A stretch of DNA of 64,000 nt from Flavobacterium luteolum (GTDB lineage Bacteria > Bacteroidota > Bacteroidia > Flavobacteriales > Flavobacteriaceae): positions 2,232,001 to 2,296,000 of the forward strand of contig NZ_CP114286.1 of NCBI RefSeq assembly GCF_027111275.1, read 5' to 3'. Positions 8,466-16,166 of the stretch are shown piece after piece. How positions within the stretch are numbered: the stretch's first letter is position 1; each line of letters opens with the position of its first letter. The notes below the pieces were generated by a model. It saw only the letters and a list, made by a program, of their open reading frames with translations, was not told where the DNA came from and made no database searches. The translations under genes and the position numbers were made by a program.

Positions 8466-10874
8466 TTATTCTTCAATTATTTTTTTTATTCTTTGGTATA
8501 TTTGTTTTTCATAATTATCAAACCTATCTAATAATCTTCTTCTTTCAGATTCGTTATTTGAATCATAATAGTTTATAATATTTTGCGGTACACCATAATC
8601 ACTAGCAGTTCTTGCCTCGGGAGTAAATGCATTGTATTCAAGTTTAATGAGTAACTTATCAATACCAATGACATCTGCGAAATCTTTATTTTGCTGCTTG
8701 GAAATATAAAATTTGTACATTAGATTAAAAACTCCAATGTATTTTACTAATTGATATTTAAATGTATTGAAAACTAAGGTTGATGTGATTCTCATAGCAG
8801 AATTGACAGCATTTTTAGTTTCCTTTTCAATGTCAAATAATTTATTTTTTTTAGTAGCATCTTCAGCTCTTTTATTGATATTATCCATGAGCCTTTTAAA
8901 GTTATAACTGTAAACGCCTTCATACCCATTATAGATGTAACTAACTAGAGATGCAATAAGTACCGAAAATGTCTCTCCTTTTTTAGTATTGTATTTTCGT
9001 TCAATTAAAAAATATAAATTATTATTTTCAATAGTGAGTTCTTTTATAACATCTAATATTTCTTGAAAACCAATTTGATTTAATACTAAAAAAGGTCCAG
9101 AATTTAAATCATGAATTAAAGTATTTATTCTTTTATGAGATTCAGCATTTAGATTATTAATAGCGTCATATATTTTTATTTTATCTCTTTTGCTGATTAC
9201 TTTAAATTGAGAAAGTATTTCTTCTGGAATGTCTCTATCTTCTTGTAAAATTTTAATCTCTGCAAGTCTTTGTTTACTTGTTTCATTTAGATATTCAAGA
9301 GGAGTCATCTCATCATCAATTTCTTTTCTTTCATTCAATAATTGATAATTCTTGTGCTCAATTTGATTCCCAACTTCATTTATTACATTAAGAAACTCCT
9401 CTTCTAGAGAAATTACACGCCCCTTAAAGTGTTCCATAAATCGCCCGGCTCTTCCAGCAATATTTTTTGCATCAAAGGTTAATAAGGGCTTTCCATTAGT
9501 GCCAGCCCCTTTTTCACTTTTGTAAACAATCATATTTTTGGCAGTGGTATTTACACCTTCGGTTATTGTAGTTGTGGAAGTTAGTATATTTACATTTGAC
9601 TCTTTTGTGTTAAACAAGTTTACTATTTCTTTTTGAATATATTTTGGCACAACACCATGATGTACTGCAATTCCTTTTTCTAAGGATTCAATTACAACCC
9701 ACCTGTTGTCATATTTATTTTTTAAATGGTCAATAAATGCTTGAAAGAAATTTGTGTCTATATTAGATCTTTCATATTCATTTGCCACTTTTTCAGCATT
9801 GGCTTGGGTATTACAATAGACTATTGCATTTTCATCTGCTAATAGAATTTGATCCAAGATTTCCTGCATTCTTGATCTTTTAGTCTTCTTTTTTGTAAAA
9901 TCAAAATTTACACCATCAATATTTATTTCTGTTTTTACATTTTCAATTTCTGTTTTACTAACCTTGACGATTTCATATTCATTTCTTAAAAGTTTGGTTA
10001 TTTTAAAGTCATTTAAGAATAAATCAAATGAAGGGTTATAACCTGGTGATTTTTTTTCAAATATTTCAATGTATGGTCCTGCAAGCAATAAATCTACTTT
10101 TGTATATTGTGATAGCCCATAAAATATTGCCATTCTGTAAGCAACATCTCGTTCATTTTCTTTTGCTTCATCATCAATAACGTATCCATTATCAATTTTA
10201 TAAACTTCATCTACGAAAATAAAGTCTATTAATAAAGATGTATTGTTTTTGTCTAAAAAGGATAAAAATCTTTCAGGGGTAAAAATGAAAATATTATATA
10301 TTCCATAATCGGAATCTATATCACTCAATGTATGAATTTTATAATCAAGCGGAAAAACAATTCGACCTTCTTTAATCTTCGATAGATTTTCTGACAATAA
10401 TGCAATGCTAGGAAATATTAGAACAATATTTTTATATTTCATTTTTTTTATCACTTCGTAAACTAAATGTGTTTTTCCAAATGATGTTGAAGCCGAAAGA
10501 AAATATCTGTTTTGTTTTTGAACTTCAAATAAATTAAGAATATCCATTTGAAACTTGTGAAGTTTTGAGTCTTCGTCGGTGAATAATGAGGATTCATAAA
10601 ATAATGATGAAAAAGTACTTAAGCCTATATTTTCATCGTCAATTGAAGAAGAATAACTGGAATTAAATTTATCCAGCACATCATAATATTGAGGAACTCC
10701 AACTTTATTTGACAAATAAATCAAGAATCTTTTGTCCGAATCATCAAGTTCTTCATCTTTAATGAAATCAAAAAAATCACAAACTTCATCTAGTAGTTTG
10801 TGCATTGGTATGTTGCCACTATTGTATGAATTTAGTGCTTTTACTACATTAAGGGTTCTTTCTTGTCTATCCAT
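8466..10874 (-). CDS. hamB: Hachiman defense helicase HamB (superfamily 2)
   Basis: The 802-residue protein has a superfamily 2 helicase core. Motifs are a Q-like HKFQMDIL (106-113), Walker A SASTSFGKT (127-135), Walker B VDEVY (221-225; DEVY rather than DEAH), motif IV IVYCNT (351-356), HHG (405-407), TSTTTITEGVN (432-442) and motif VI NIAGRAGRF (471-479). A long helical C-terminal region of about 320 residues follows. The gene overlaps the end of hamA by 31 bases, so the two are translationally coupled. In characterised Hachiman systems the helicase scans DNA and restrains the HamA nuclease until damage or phage replication releases it. That role is transferred from the family; the pair itself is visible in the sequence. 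Base composition is more A/T-rich than in the neighbours. Confidence 0.8.
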   Translation of the reverse strand: MDRQERTLNVVKALNSYNSGNIPMHKLLDEVCDFFDFIKDEELDDSDKRFLIYLSNKVGVPQYYDVLDKFNSSYSSSIDDENIGLSTFSSLFYESSLFTDEDSKLHKFQMDILNLFEVQKQNRYFLSASTSFGKTHLVYEVIKKMKYKNIVLIFPSIALLSENLSKIKEGRIVFPLDYKIHTLSDIDSDYGIYNIFIFTPERFLSFLDKNNTSLLIDFIFVDEVYKIDNGYVIDDEAKENERDVAYRMAIFYGLSQYTKVDLLLAGPYIEIFEKKSPGYNPSFDLFLNDFKITKLLRNEYEIVKVSKTEIENVKTEINIDGVNFDFTKKKTKRSRMQEILDQILLADENAIVYCNTQANAEKVANEYERSNIDTNFFQAFIDHLKNKYDNRWVVIESLEKGIAVHHGVVPKYIQKEIVNLFNTKESNVNILTSTTTITEGVNTTAKNMIVYKSEKGAGTNGKPLLTFDAKNIAGRAGRFMEHFKGRVISLEEEFLNVINEVGNQIEHKNYQLLNERKEIDDEMTPLEYLNETSKQRLAEIKILQEDRDIPEEILSQFKVISKRDKIKIYDAINNLNAESHKRINTLIHDLNSGPFLVLNQIGFQEILDVIKELTIENNNLYFLIERKYNTKKGETFSVLIASLVSYIYNGYEGVYSYNFKRLMDNINKRAEDATKKNKLFDIEKETKNAVNSAMRITSTLVFNTFKYQLVKYIGVFNLMYKFYISKQQNKDFADVIGIDKLLIKLEYNAFTPEARTASDYGVPQNIINYYDSNNESERRRLLDRFDNYEKQIYQRIKKIIEE

Positions 10875-11752
10875 TTTATAATTGTTTCTTTAGATGATTT
10901 TACATCATCAATTGGAATCAGAATAAAAAATATTGAGTGTTCGATAGTTATTTGATCAAATTTTATATGATTATAATTATCATTAATATGCTTAATTGCA
11001 GTCTTAATCGTTTCATTATAATCGTTATTAATTTTGTTAAACGTTACAAGAATAGGGTATACTAATTTTATTTCATTTTTAATTAACTCGTCTGCTAATG
11101 AATCAATTATGCATTTTTCCCACTGATCAAGTATTTTATAAAGTTTTGAGCTCTTATCTGTAATATTACCTTTTTTTTGAAGAATTGTTGTAAAGTTCGT
11201 ATTAACTAAATAATCATCTGAAATTGCCTTTTCTATGTTTTTAAAAACACTATCGATCGCGTCTTCACAATCTTCATAAAATTTGGTTTCTCCAAACCAA
11301 AGCTCAATTTCATTGTCTTTTTGAATTAAATGGAAAGAATCATATCCAGTTACTTCTGATTTTTTTTGTATGTCATAGAAATACCCTCTAGAAACTAAAG
11401 TGTTTGTATTGTAAAAGTGATGAAGTACAGTACATAGTAATGCCTCTCCGTAAATCCCTAATCTTCTTTTTGCTAAATCAGTTGCAGTATAATTGTATTT
11501 AAATTTAGTATTAAATGCTTTGATAAACATTTTCTGATGATCTCCGTCCAGTAATTGAAATTCATCATATGCATAATACAAGATACTTTCATAAATAATC
11601 CTATTTAAATCTTCAGCATCAATATTTTTATAACAATCATCATTCAAATCTTTATGAGTTATACAAGTTTTATCTATACCCAAAGTAGAATGGGATAATT
11701 TATACTCTAATATAAGTGTCTTGTCTATTAGCTTTTTTAGACTGTCTTTCAT
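10844..11752 (-). CDS. hamA: Hachiman defense nuclease-like effector HamA (DUF1837)
   Basis: The 302-residue protein resembles DUF1837 (HamA). A helix-borne acid in GIYGEALL (Glu 103), TGYDSFHL (Asp 138) and LWFGETKFY (Glu 155, Lys 157) give an E...D...ExK arrangement, the PD-(D/E)XK nuclease signature, with all key residues present. I chose the ATG at 11752; a longer in-frame start at 11827 would add a 25-residue hydrophobic stretch (FILYVIIFKILYLQ) that looks like translated leader. It is the first gene of a two-gene operon with hamB. Known HamA proteins degrade DNA once HamB is triggered, giving broad anti-phage defense by killing or arresting the host. The assignment rests on motifs and on its partner. 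Confidence 0.78.
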   Translation of the reverse strand: MKDSLKKLIDKTLILEYKLSHSTLGIDKTCITHKDLNDDCYKNIDAEDLNRIIYESILYYAYDEFQLLDGDHQKMFIKAFNTKFKYNYTATDLAKRRLGIYGEALLCTVLHHFYNTNTLVSRGYFYDIQKKSEVTGYDSFHLIQKDNEIELWFGETKFYEDCEDAIDSVFKNIEKAISDDYLVNTNFTTILQKKGNITDKSSKLYKILDQWEKCIIDSLADELIKNEIKLVYPILVTFNKINNDYNETIKTAIKHINDNYNHIKFDQITIEHSIFFILIPIDDVKSSKETIIKWIDKKEPLM

Positions 11753-11936
11753 TTTGCATACTTTAAGAGTCGAAAAATTTGCTTGTAAATAAAGAATTTT
11801 AAATATTATTACATACAGTATAAACACCTGTTTTATGCACAGGAATTATATACAAAGAGCATAGCATCTATAAATCTTAATTATTGATAAAGATAAAGTG
11901 TTTGTTTTTTATTATTTTACGGGTTTCCATAAAACA

Positions 11937-11969
11937 AAAAAAGAGGTACAAATAAAGTACCTCTTTTTT
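11937..11969. terminator. Terminator between hamA and the XRE regulator gene
   Basis: The stem AAAAGAGGTAC / GTACCTCTTTT has a short A/T loop and T runs on both strands. It sits 23 bases past the stop of the minus-strand regulator gene and insulates hamAB from read-through. Confidence 0.85.
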
Positions 11970-11991
11970 ATTATATATTTTTCAAAGAAAT

Positions 11992-12387
11992 CTACTTCCC
12001 CTTCATCAACCTCTCCAAATACTCCACTTTATCCTTTTCAGCTTGAACCAAACGCTCGTAAAGTTCCACAACTTTATCAAGTGGATTGAAGTTGCAATTA
12101 TGGTTTACAGTTGGTCCGCTATGAATAACAGAACCTTCGTGATTATTTTGAATGTTGTTTAATACAACTTCGTCGCTATAATTCTTAATTGCATCAGCCG
12201 AAACACCTAAAGCTTCTGCAATAGAGTTTAATCTTTCATCGTCAACATTCTCGCTTCCTTCAATGGTAGAAACGTATTGTTGGCTAACACCTATTGCAAT
12301 CGCAAGTGCTTCTTGTTTCATTCCTCTAAGCTCTCTAATACGGCTTATGTTTCTCCCGATATGTTTTGGTTTTGTTGCTGTGCTCAT
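11992..12387 (-). CDS. XRE (Cro/CI-type) helix-turn-helix regulator
   Basis: The 131-residue protein has an HTH_3 domain at about residues 10-66; MKQEALAIAIGVSQQYVSTIE contains the helix-turn-helix. A linker and a C-terminal helix (PLDKVVELYERLVQAEKDKVEYLERLM, about 103-128) follow, the latter a likely coiled-coil dimerisation segment. The -7 box lies only five bases before the ATG, so the mRNA may be leaderless. It sits upstream of hamAB on the same strand but is separated by a terminator, and similar regulators are common in Flavobacteria, so a role in controlling hamAB is possible but not shown. Confidence 0.8.
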   Translation of the reverse strand: MSTATKPKHIGRNISRIRELRGMKQEALAIAIGVSQQYVSTIEGSENVDDERLNSIAEALGVSADAIKNYSDEVVLNNIQNNHEGSVIHSGPTVNHNCNFNPLDKVVELYERLVQAEKDKVEYLERLMKGK

Positions 12388-12391
12388 ACTT

Positions 12392-12399
12392 CAAAGATA
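12392..12399 (-). promoter_or_regulatory. -7 box of the XRE gene, predicting a leaderless transcript
   Basis: On the minus strand TATCTTTG (exact TAnnTTTG) ends five bases before the ATG. Transcription starting 5-7 bases downstream would begin at or near the A of the start codon. Just upstream, the direct repeat AATTTTTAAGGATTTTTAA is a candidate operator for autoregulation. Confidence 0.5.
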
Positions 12400-12565
12400 T
12401 TAAAAATCCTTAAAAATTAGGAATATAGTAAAATACAATCTTTTTGCTTGTGAGATAAAATCGTAATCTATTTTGTTAGAATGTATTCTATTGTTTATTT
12501 AGCCGAAACAAAAATACAATTTTTCGTACAATAATTATTCATAACCAAAACCATAAATAAACGCC

Positions 12566-12844
12566 ATGAAAACAGAAAGCGAAAGCAATGCAAATCAAAA
12601 CAAAATAATAGAATCGATAGCTAGATTAATATCAGATATTGGTTTCGACGGAGAATATAAAAACCATACAGAATATTTAAACGAGATTTTTGAGCATCTT
12701 CTAGAAACAGAATCGGGAGACAGCCGTTCTTTACGAATTAAAATGCTTAGTTGCATTAGAACCAGTAAAATGCTGGCAAAAGCACTAGAACCATTTTCAG
12801 ATGAAGAAATACAAAATGCCTGCCTTCAAATGACATATGAGTAA
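12566..12844 (+). CDS. Small protein of unknown function
   Basis: This intact ORF encodes 92 residues with an ATG at 12566 and is divergent from the XRE regulator. The product is acidic and probably helical, without a signal peptide or transmembrane segment. I recognise no domain. The helix 'IIESIARLISDIGF' and the C-terminal 'EPFSDEEIQNACLQMTYE' look like a compact folded protein rather than random translation, and codon use resembles neighbouring genes. The divergent arrangement with the regulator suggests a shared control region (12388-12565). Confidence 0.6.
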   Translation: MKTESESNANQNKIIESIARLISDIGFDGEYKNHTEYLNEIFEHLLETESGDSRSLRIKMLSCIRTSKMLAKALEPFSDEEIQNACLQMTYE

Positions 12845-12963
12845 AAAGAAGCACTTTATCGGCTTTCTAAGTAATTCGTGGTTAGAATAAAAGCTAACTA
12901 AAAGAAAATCAGTAACTTTAGGCTGAGTTTTTTAATTGGGGCATCTAATTTTATTCAAAAATC

Positions 12964-13644
12964 ATGAAAAAGTATGAAGCAATTTTATGTACACTTGCGT
13001 TCGTATTTTCTCTCGGCTGTTTTGCTCAGCGCACCAACCATGCCTCCGCTTCTCCAGCAACAGGAAAAACGACACTATTGACGGATAGTCTTTCTACGGG
13101 TGATTATGTCATACAATCGTATTATGTCGAAGAAAGAATAAATAAGCTTTTTGGAGGTAGAATTATTACCTACCAAGTTTCAAAGCTGGACATGGTCGAT
13201 ACTTACGATCTTGGGCCAAATAATACAAGAACGGTAATTCCGAATTACGTAAAAAGAAAACCAAAAGTAGCTCCAAATAAAATTGAAGCCAAAGCGCTTG
13301 TTGCAAGTTCGTCTGCTTCTCTAGAGCCAGTTAAGGTAGAAGTTACGGCTCCTTCAACTATATCCTCAAAATTTGTAAGCGTTAATGTAGTCGACACCTA
13401 CGAAAAAGTGATTGATAAAGGGTATAAATCTATCGATATGCTGAAAAAAGTAGCAGACCGTTTTTATTTTGAAGGCAATCTTAGTGCTGCGGCGGGCTAT
13501 TACACGCAATTATTTGAAGAAGCCAAAGATTTAGAGGTTATTTACTATTATAGATATGCTCAGTCCTTAAAAGCAATAAATGAAAATGAAAAAGCAAATA
13601 CTTTAATGAAAAGGTTCAAGAGCGAAACTTTGACAATGAAATAG
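12964..13644 (+). CDS. Secreted TPR-like protein resembling the N-terminal part of PorE/OmpA-type proteins
   Basis: The 226-residue protein has a signal peptide (KKYEAILCTLAFVFSLGCFAQ), a low-complexity Ser/Ala/Val middle, and a C-terminal tetratricopeptide-like block (about 143-222). That block contains 'YEKVIDKGYKSIDMLKKVADRFYF' and 'IYYYRYAQSLKAINENEKANTLMKRF'. The same type of block opens the large TPR-WD40-OmpA proteins of Bacteroidota (PorE-like). The WD40-like and OmpA peptidoglycan-binding domains of those proteins are absent here and the ORF stops cleanly, so this is either a natural short paralog or an old truncation. It is probably periplasmic. Confidence 0.6.
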   Translation: MKKYEAILCTLAFVFSLGCFAQRTNHASASPATGKTTLLTDSLSTGDYVIQSYYVEERINKLFGGRIITYQVSKLDMVDTYDLGPNNTRTVIPNYVKRKPKVAPNKIEAKALVASSSASLEPVKVEVTAPSTISSKFVSVNVVDTYEKVIDKGYKSIDMLKKVADRFYFEGNLSAAAGYYTQLFEEAKDLEVIYYYRYAQSLKAINENEKANTLMKRFKSETLTMK

Positions 13645-13650
13645 TTTGTT

Positions 13651-13996
13651 TTAACCGCAAAGGGCGCTAAGGTTTTACGCAAAGTTTCCCTAACCGCAAT
13701 CCCGATAGCTATCGGGAGCTAAGATTTACGCAAAGAGCACAAAGGTTATTTTGAGGTTAAATCTAAAGATTAAGTTCGCAAAGCTTTGTGTTTATAAAGT
13801 TTTGCGAATTTTTTTGTTTTACCTACAGTTTGTCATACTGAGGAACGAAGGATCACACTCGCATATCGACAAAGATCGGCAGACTTTGCGATCTCTTTTA
13901 TAGATTCCTATTAAGTCTCAGAAAAAAAACACTTAGCATCCTCTGCGTTAAATCTTTGCGAACTTTGCGTAAAACCTTGCGAACTTTGCGGTTAAA
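13651..13996. repeat. Composite inverted repeat with AACCGCAAAG ends
   Basis: The left arm (13651-13687, starting TTAACCGCAAAG and containing GGTTTTACGCAAAGTT) is matched inversely by the right arm (about 13955-13996, ending CTTTGCGGTTAA). Between them lie the 17-base palindrome CCCGATAGCTATCGGGA (13701-13717), a second GCAAAG-type module and a separate GTCATACTGAGG repeat. This fills most of the 440-base gap between the TPR gene and the tRNA genes; no gene is visible. A smaller relative is at 32847-32958. Confidence 0.85.
13829..13858 (+). repeat. GTCATACTGAGGAACGAAGG-type dispersed repeat
   Basis: The sequence TTTGTCATACTGAGGAACG, followed by AAGGATC, belongs to a motif I recall as widespread between genes in Bacteroidota (GTCAT.CTGA..AACGAAG.ATC). 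It appears once in this window, inside the composite repeat. Confidence 0.6.
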
Positions 13997-14049
13997 TAAA
14001 CAATCCTATTATTGGAATTTGGAATTTTTAAACTTTGGAATTTGAACAA

Positions 14050-14082
14050 AAAAAAAGACCATCATTTCTGATAGTCTTTTTT
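14050..14082 (-). terminator. Terminator of the tRNA-Asn pair
   Basis: Read on the minus strand, the stem AAAAGACTATCA / TGATGGTCTTTT (one mismatch) is followed by a run of T. It starts two bases after the end of the second tRNA. Confidence 0.8.
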
Positions 14083-14083
14083 G

Positions 14084-14157
14084 CTCCCCCTCTTGGGCTC
14101 GAACCAAGGACCCTCTGATTAACAGTCAGATGCTCTAACCAACTGAGCTAAGGAGGA
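14084..14157 (-). tRNA. tRNA-Asn (GTT), second copy
   Basis: The 74-base cloverleaf on the minus strand has acceptor stem TCCTCCT / AGGGGGA (one G-T pair), a D arm with AGCTCAGTTGGTTAGAGC, an anticodon loop CTGTTAA giving anticodon GTT, and a TPsiC arm with GGTTCGAGCCC. CCA is not encoded. It is identical to the copy at 14197-14270. Confidence 0.95.
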
Positions 14158-14196
14158 ATCACCTTAAAAGGTTAATATGTTTGCTAAAAAAAGTTG

Positions 14197-14270
14197 CTCC
14201 CCCTCTTGGGCTCGAACCAAGGACCCTCTGATTAACAGTCAGATGCTCTAACCAACTGAGCTAAGGAGGA
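14197..14270 (-). tRNA. tRNA-Asn (GTT), first copy
   Basis: The same 74-base tRNA as at 14084-14157, with anticodon GTT and no encoded CCA. It is promoter-proximal; a 39-base spacer separates the copies, which are probably processed from one transcript. Confidence 0.95.
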
Positions 14271-14294
14271 AAGTGTTGCTCTTTTTAGCGAGTG

Positions 14295-14323
14295 CAAATA
14301 TAAAACTATTTTTAGTTTCTCAA
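14295..14323 (-). promoter_or_regulatory. Promoter of the tRNA-Asn operon
   Basis: On the minus strand a TTG (-33) and TATATTTG (-7, exact TAnnTTTG) are separated by 18 bases, a good Bacteroidota promoter. The predicted start is about 15-20 bases before the first tRNA. Confidence 0.7.
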
Positions 14324-14353
14324 AAACATTTTCACTCTTTTTTTGACTTTTTT

Positions 14354-15697
14354 TTACTTGCCTACAATGGCTTTGTAAATGTCGTTACCGTTAGCAAATA
14401 GTAGTAGTGAAATAAGTAAAACAAAACCAACCATTTGCGCATTCTCTAGGAATTTATCGCTCGGTTTTTTGCCACTTACAATTTCATACAATAAAAACAT
14501 TACGTGACCACCATCAAGTGCCGGAATTGGCAATAAATTCATAACTCCAAGCATAATCGACAATAAAGCTGTGATTGACCAAAATACTTCCCAGCTCCAA
14601 GAACTTGGAAAAATGTTGTAAATCGCAGCAAAACCACCCACTTGTTTGTAAGCTTTAGTTTCTGGATTAAAAATCATTTTCAATTGTTTTCCGTAACTTA
14701 CCAATTGATCTTTTCCTTTTTCAAGGCCAACTGGAATAGATTCGAAGAAACCATATTCTTTTGTACTTATTTTATAGTATCCTAGTTTTTCTAATGATTT
14801 CATGTCTAAACCACCAGAAACAACACCTAATTTACCATCGTTAGTAACTTTTAGAGTAATTGGAGTTTCTTTTAGATCACGTAAAACAACTGCAGGAATT
14901 TGCTTTCCTTTGTTCATATCCAAAACAGCTTTAGCTTCATCAAAATATTTAATTTTTTGTCCGTTAAGAGAAAGAATCAAATCTTTTGGTTTTAAATTTT
15001 GGTTTGGAGAATCTTCCGCAATTTGGCTAATTGCAAAAGGTCTACGAATTCCAACAAGAAGCCCTTTTTCTGTTTTAGAAAGCTGATCTATAAAATCAGT
15101 TGGCATTTTTAGTGTTTGCTGTTGTCCGTTTCTTTCAATCAAAACCTCTTTAGCCATGATAATATTAATATTCATGTCTTTGTCAAAATTTTCTACAGAT
15201 TTACCATCAATAGAAATAATTTTGTCACCTGTTTTAAAACCTGCTTTAAGCATCACTGGATTTTCAATCAGGACACCATCTTTTAAGTCAGCATTAGCAA
15301 TATAAGTATCTCCGTACGCGAAAGCCATTCCGATATAAATAATAAAAGCCAGGATAAAGTTTACAGTAACACCACCAAGCATAATAATTAAACGTTGCCA
15401 AGCTGGTTTAGTACGAAATTCCCAAGGCTGAGGCGGAAGCTCCATTTGCTCTTTGTCCATACTTTCATCAATCATTCCAGAAATTTTCACATAACCACCA
15501 AGAGGAAGCCATCCGATACCATATTCTGTTTCTCCGATTTTCTTTTTGAATAGTGAATATTTAACATCAAAAAACAAGTAAAATTTTTCGACTCTAGTTT
15601 TAAACAATTTAGCAGGGATAAAATGCCCTAATTCATGAAGAATAATAAGTAAAGATAAACTCAATAGAAATTGAGAGAGTTTGATAACTATATCCAT
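14354..15697 (-). CDS. rseP: RseP-type site-2 protease (intramembrane zinc metalloprotease)
   Basis: The 447-residue protein has the zinc-binding HELGH (21-25) in the first transmembrane helix and the third ligand in NLLPIPALDGGH (387-398, Asp 395). Two PDZ-like segments lie in the periplasmic middle (GLLVGIRRPFAISQIAEDSP and the preceding KTGDKIISIDGKSVENF), and four hydrophobic helices are visible. RseP cleaves membrane-bound anti-sigma factors after an initial cut, releasing envelope-stress sigma factors. Length and motifs are full. Its own promoter lies 29 bases upstream; the tRNA-Asn genes follow downstream on the same strand. Confidence 0.95.
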   Translation of the reverse strand: MDIVIKLSQFLLSLSLLIILHELGHFIPAKLFKTRVEKFYLFFDVKYSLFKKKIGETEYGIGWLPLGGYVKISGMIDESMDKEQMELPPQPWEFRTKPAWQRLIIMLGGVTVNFILAFIIYIGMAFAYGDTYIANADLKDGVLIENPVMLKAGFKTGDKIISIDGKSVENFDKDMNINIIMAKEVLIERNGQQQTLKMPTDFIDQLSKTEKGLLVGIRRPFAISQIAEDSPNQNLKPKDLILSLNGQKIKYFDEAKAVLDMNKGKQIPAVVLRDLKETPITLKVTNDGKLGVVSGGLDMKSLEKLGYYKISTKEYGFFESIPVGLEKGKDQLVSYGKQLKMIFNPETKAYKQVGGFAAIYNIFPSSWSWEVFWSITALLSIMLGVMNLLPIPALDGGHVMFLLYEIVSGKKPSDKFLENAQMVGFVLLISLLLFANGNDIYKAIVGK

Positions 15698-15725
15698 TTT
15701 TTGTTTTTAATTCGTATTTAACGCA

Positions 15726-15733
15726 CAAAAGTA
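15726..15733 (-). promoter_or_regulatory. -7 box of rseP
   Basis: TACTTTTG on the minus strand is an exact TAnnTTTG match, 28 bases before the rseP ATG. No good -33 box is seen at the usual distance. Confidence 0.5.
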
Positions 15734-15853
15734 GCGTTTTCTATTTTAATATAAGAGTGCAAGATAGTGTTTAAGGTTTTAAATGTTTGTTAATAATTAA
15801 GGTAAGTTTTTACAAATCAATTAAACGTTATTTTATTAGTAGCCTATTTGCTG

Positions 15854-15872
15854 ATTATGTTACAAACATAAT
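15854..15872. repeat. Perfect palindrome ATTATGTT-ACA-AACATAAT
   Basis: An 8-bp inverted repeat with a 3-base spacer lies in the gap between rseP and the small membrane protein genes. It could be an operator or a weak hairpin; there is no T run to make it a terminator. Confidence 0.5.
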
Positions 15873-15958
15873 GCCTTACTATATAATAGTGTTGATTTTA
15901 CAAAAAAAAAGGGAATTTTAAATTAATGTTTCAAAATTAAATTTGTAAGATATTTTCT

Positions 15959-15966
15959 TATATTTG
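15959..15966 (+). promoter_or_regulatory. -7 box before the small membrane protein genes
   Basis: TATATTTG is an exact TAnnTTTG match, 20 bases before the ATG at 15987. This supports the small ORF being expressed. Confidence 0.5.
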
Positions 15967-15986
15967 ATTTACAAACAACAAAAAAA

Positions 15987-16109
15987 ATGATTATGGAAGA
16001 TATTTTTGAAAAAACGCCAACAGCATTAAAGGTTATGTATACTGCTTTTATTTTGATAGCTGCAGCCTATTTTGCGGGTTACATTTTTGGAAAATTCTTT
16101 TCTGCTTAA
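15987..16109 (+). CDS. Small single-pass membrane protein (40 aa)
   Basis: This short ORF (too short for most gene callers) begins ATG ATT ATG, so the start is either 15987 or 15993. A charged N-terminus (MEDIFEKTPTALK) precedes one hydrophobic helix (VMYTAFILIAAAYFAGYIFG) and a short tail KFFSA. A good -7 box lies 20 bases upstream. I do not recognise the family. The helix with small residues suggests a membrane-embedded accessory peptide. A second protein of the same size follows 57 bases later. Confidence 0.55.
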   Translation: MIMEDIFEKTPTALKVMYTAFILIAAAYFAGYIFGKFFSA

Positions 16110-16166
16110 AATAGATAGAACCTTTGATGAGGTTAATAAAAATCATGAATTTTAAAAAATTATAAT

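Noticed and set aside
10844..11827. HamA read as a membrane protein from the first in-frame ATG
   Set aside because: The hydrophobic stretch comes only from the 25-residue extension into A/T-rich leader; the soluble DUF1837-like protein starts at 11752.
11898..12089. 63-residue plus-strand open frame
   Set aside because: It runs through the terminator at 11937-11969 and into the antisense of the XRE gene.
14084..14270. tRNA-Asn genes as attachment site for the hamAB insertion
   Set aside because: They are more than 2 kb from hamAB, with no integrase and no partial tRNA copy at the other side.
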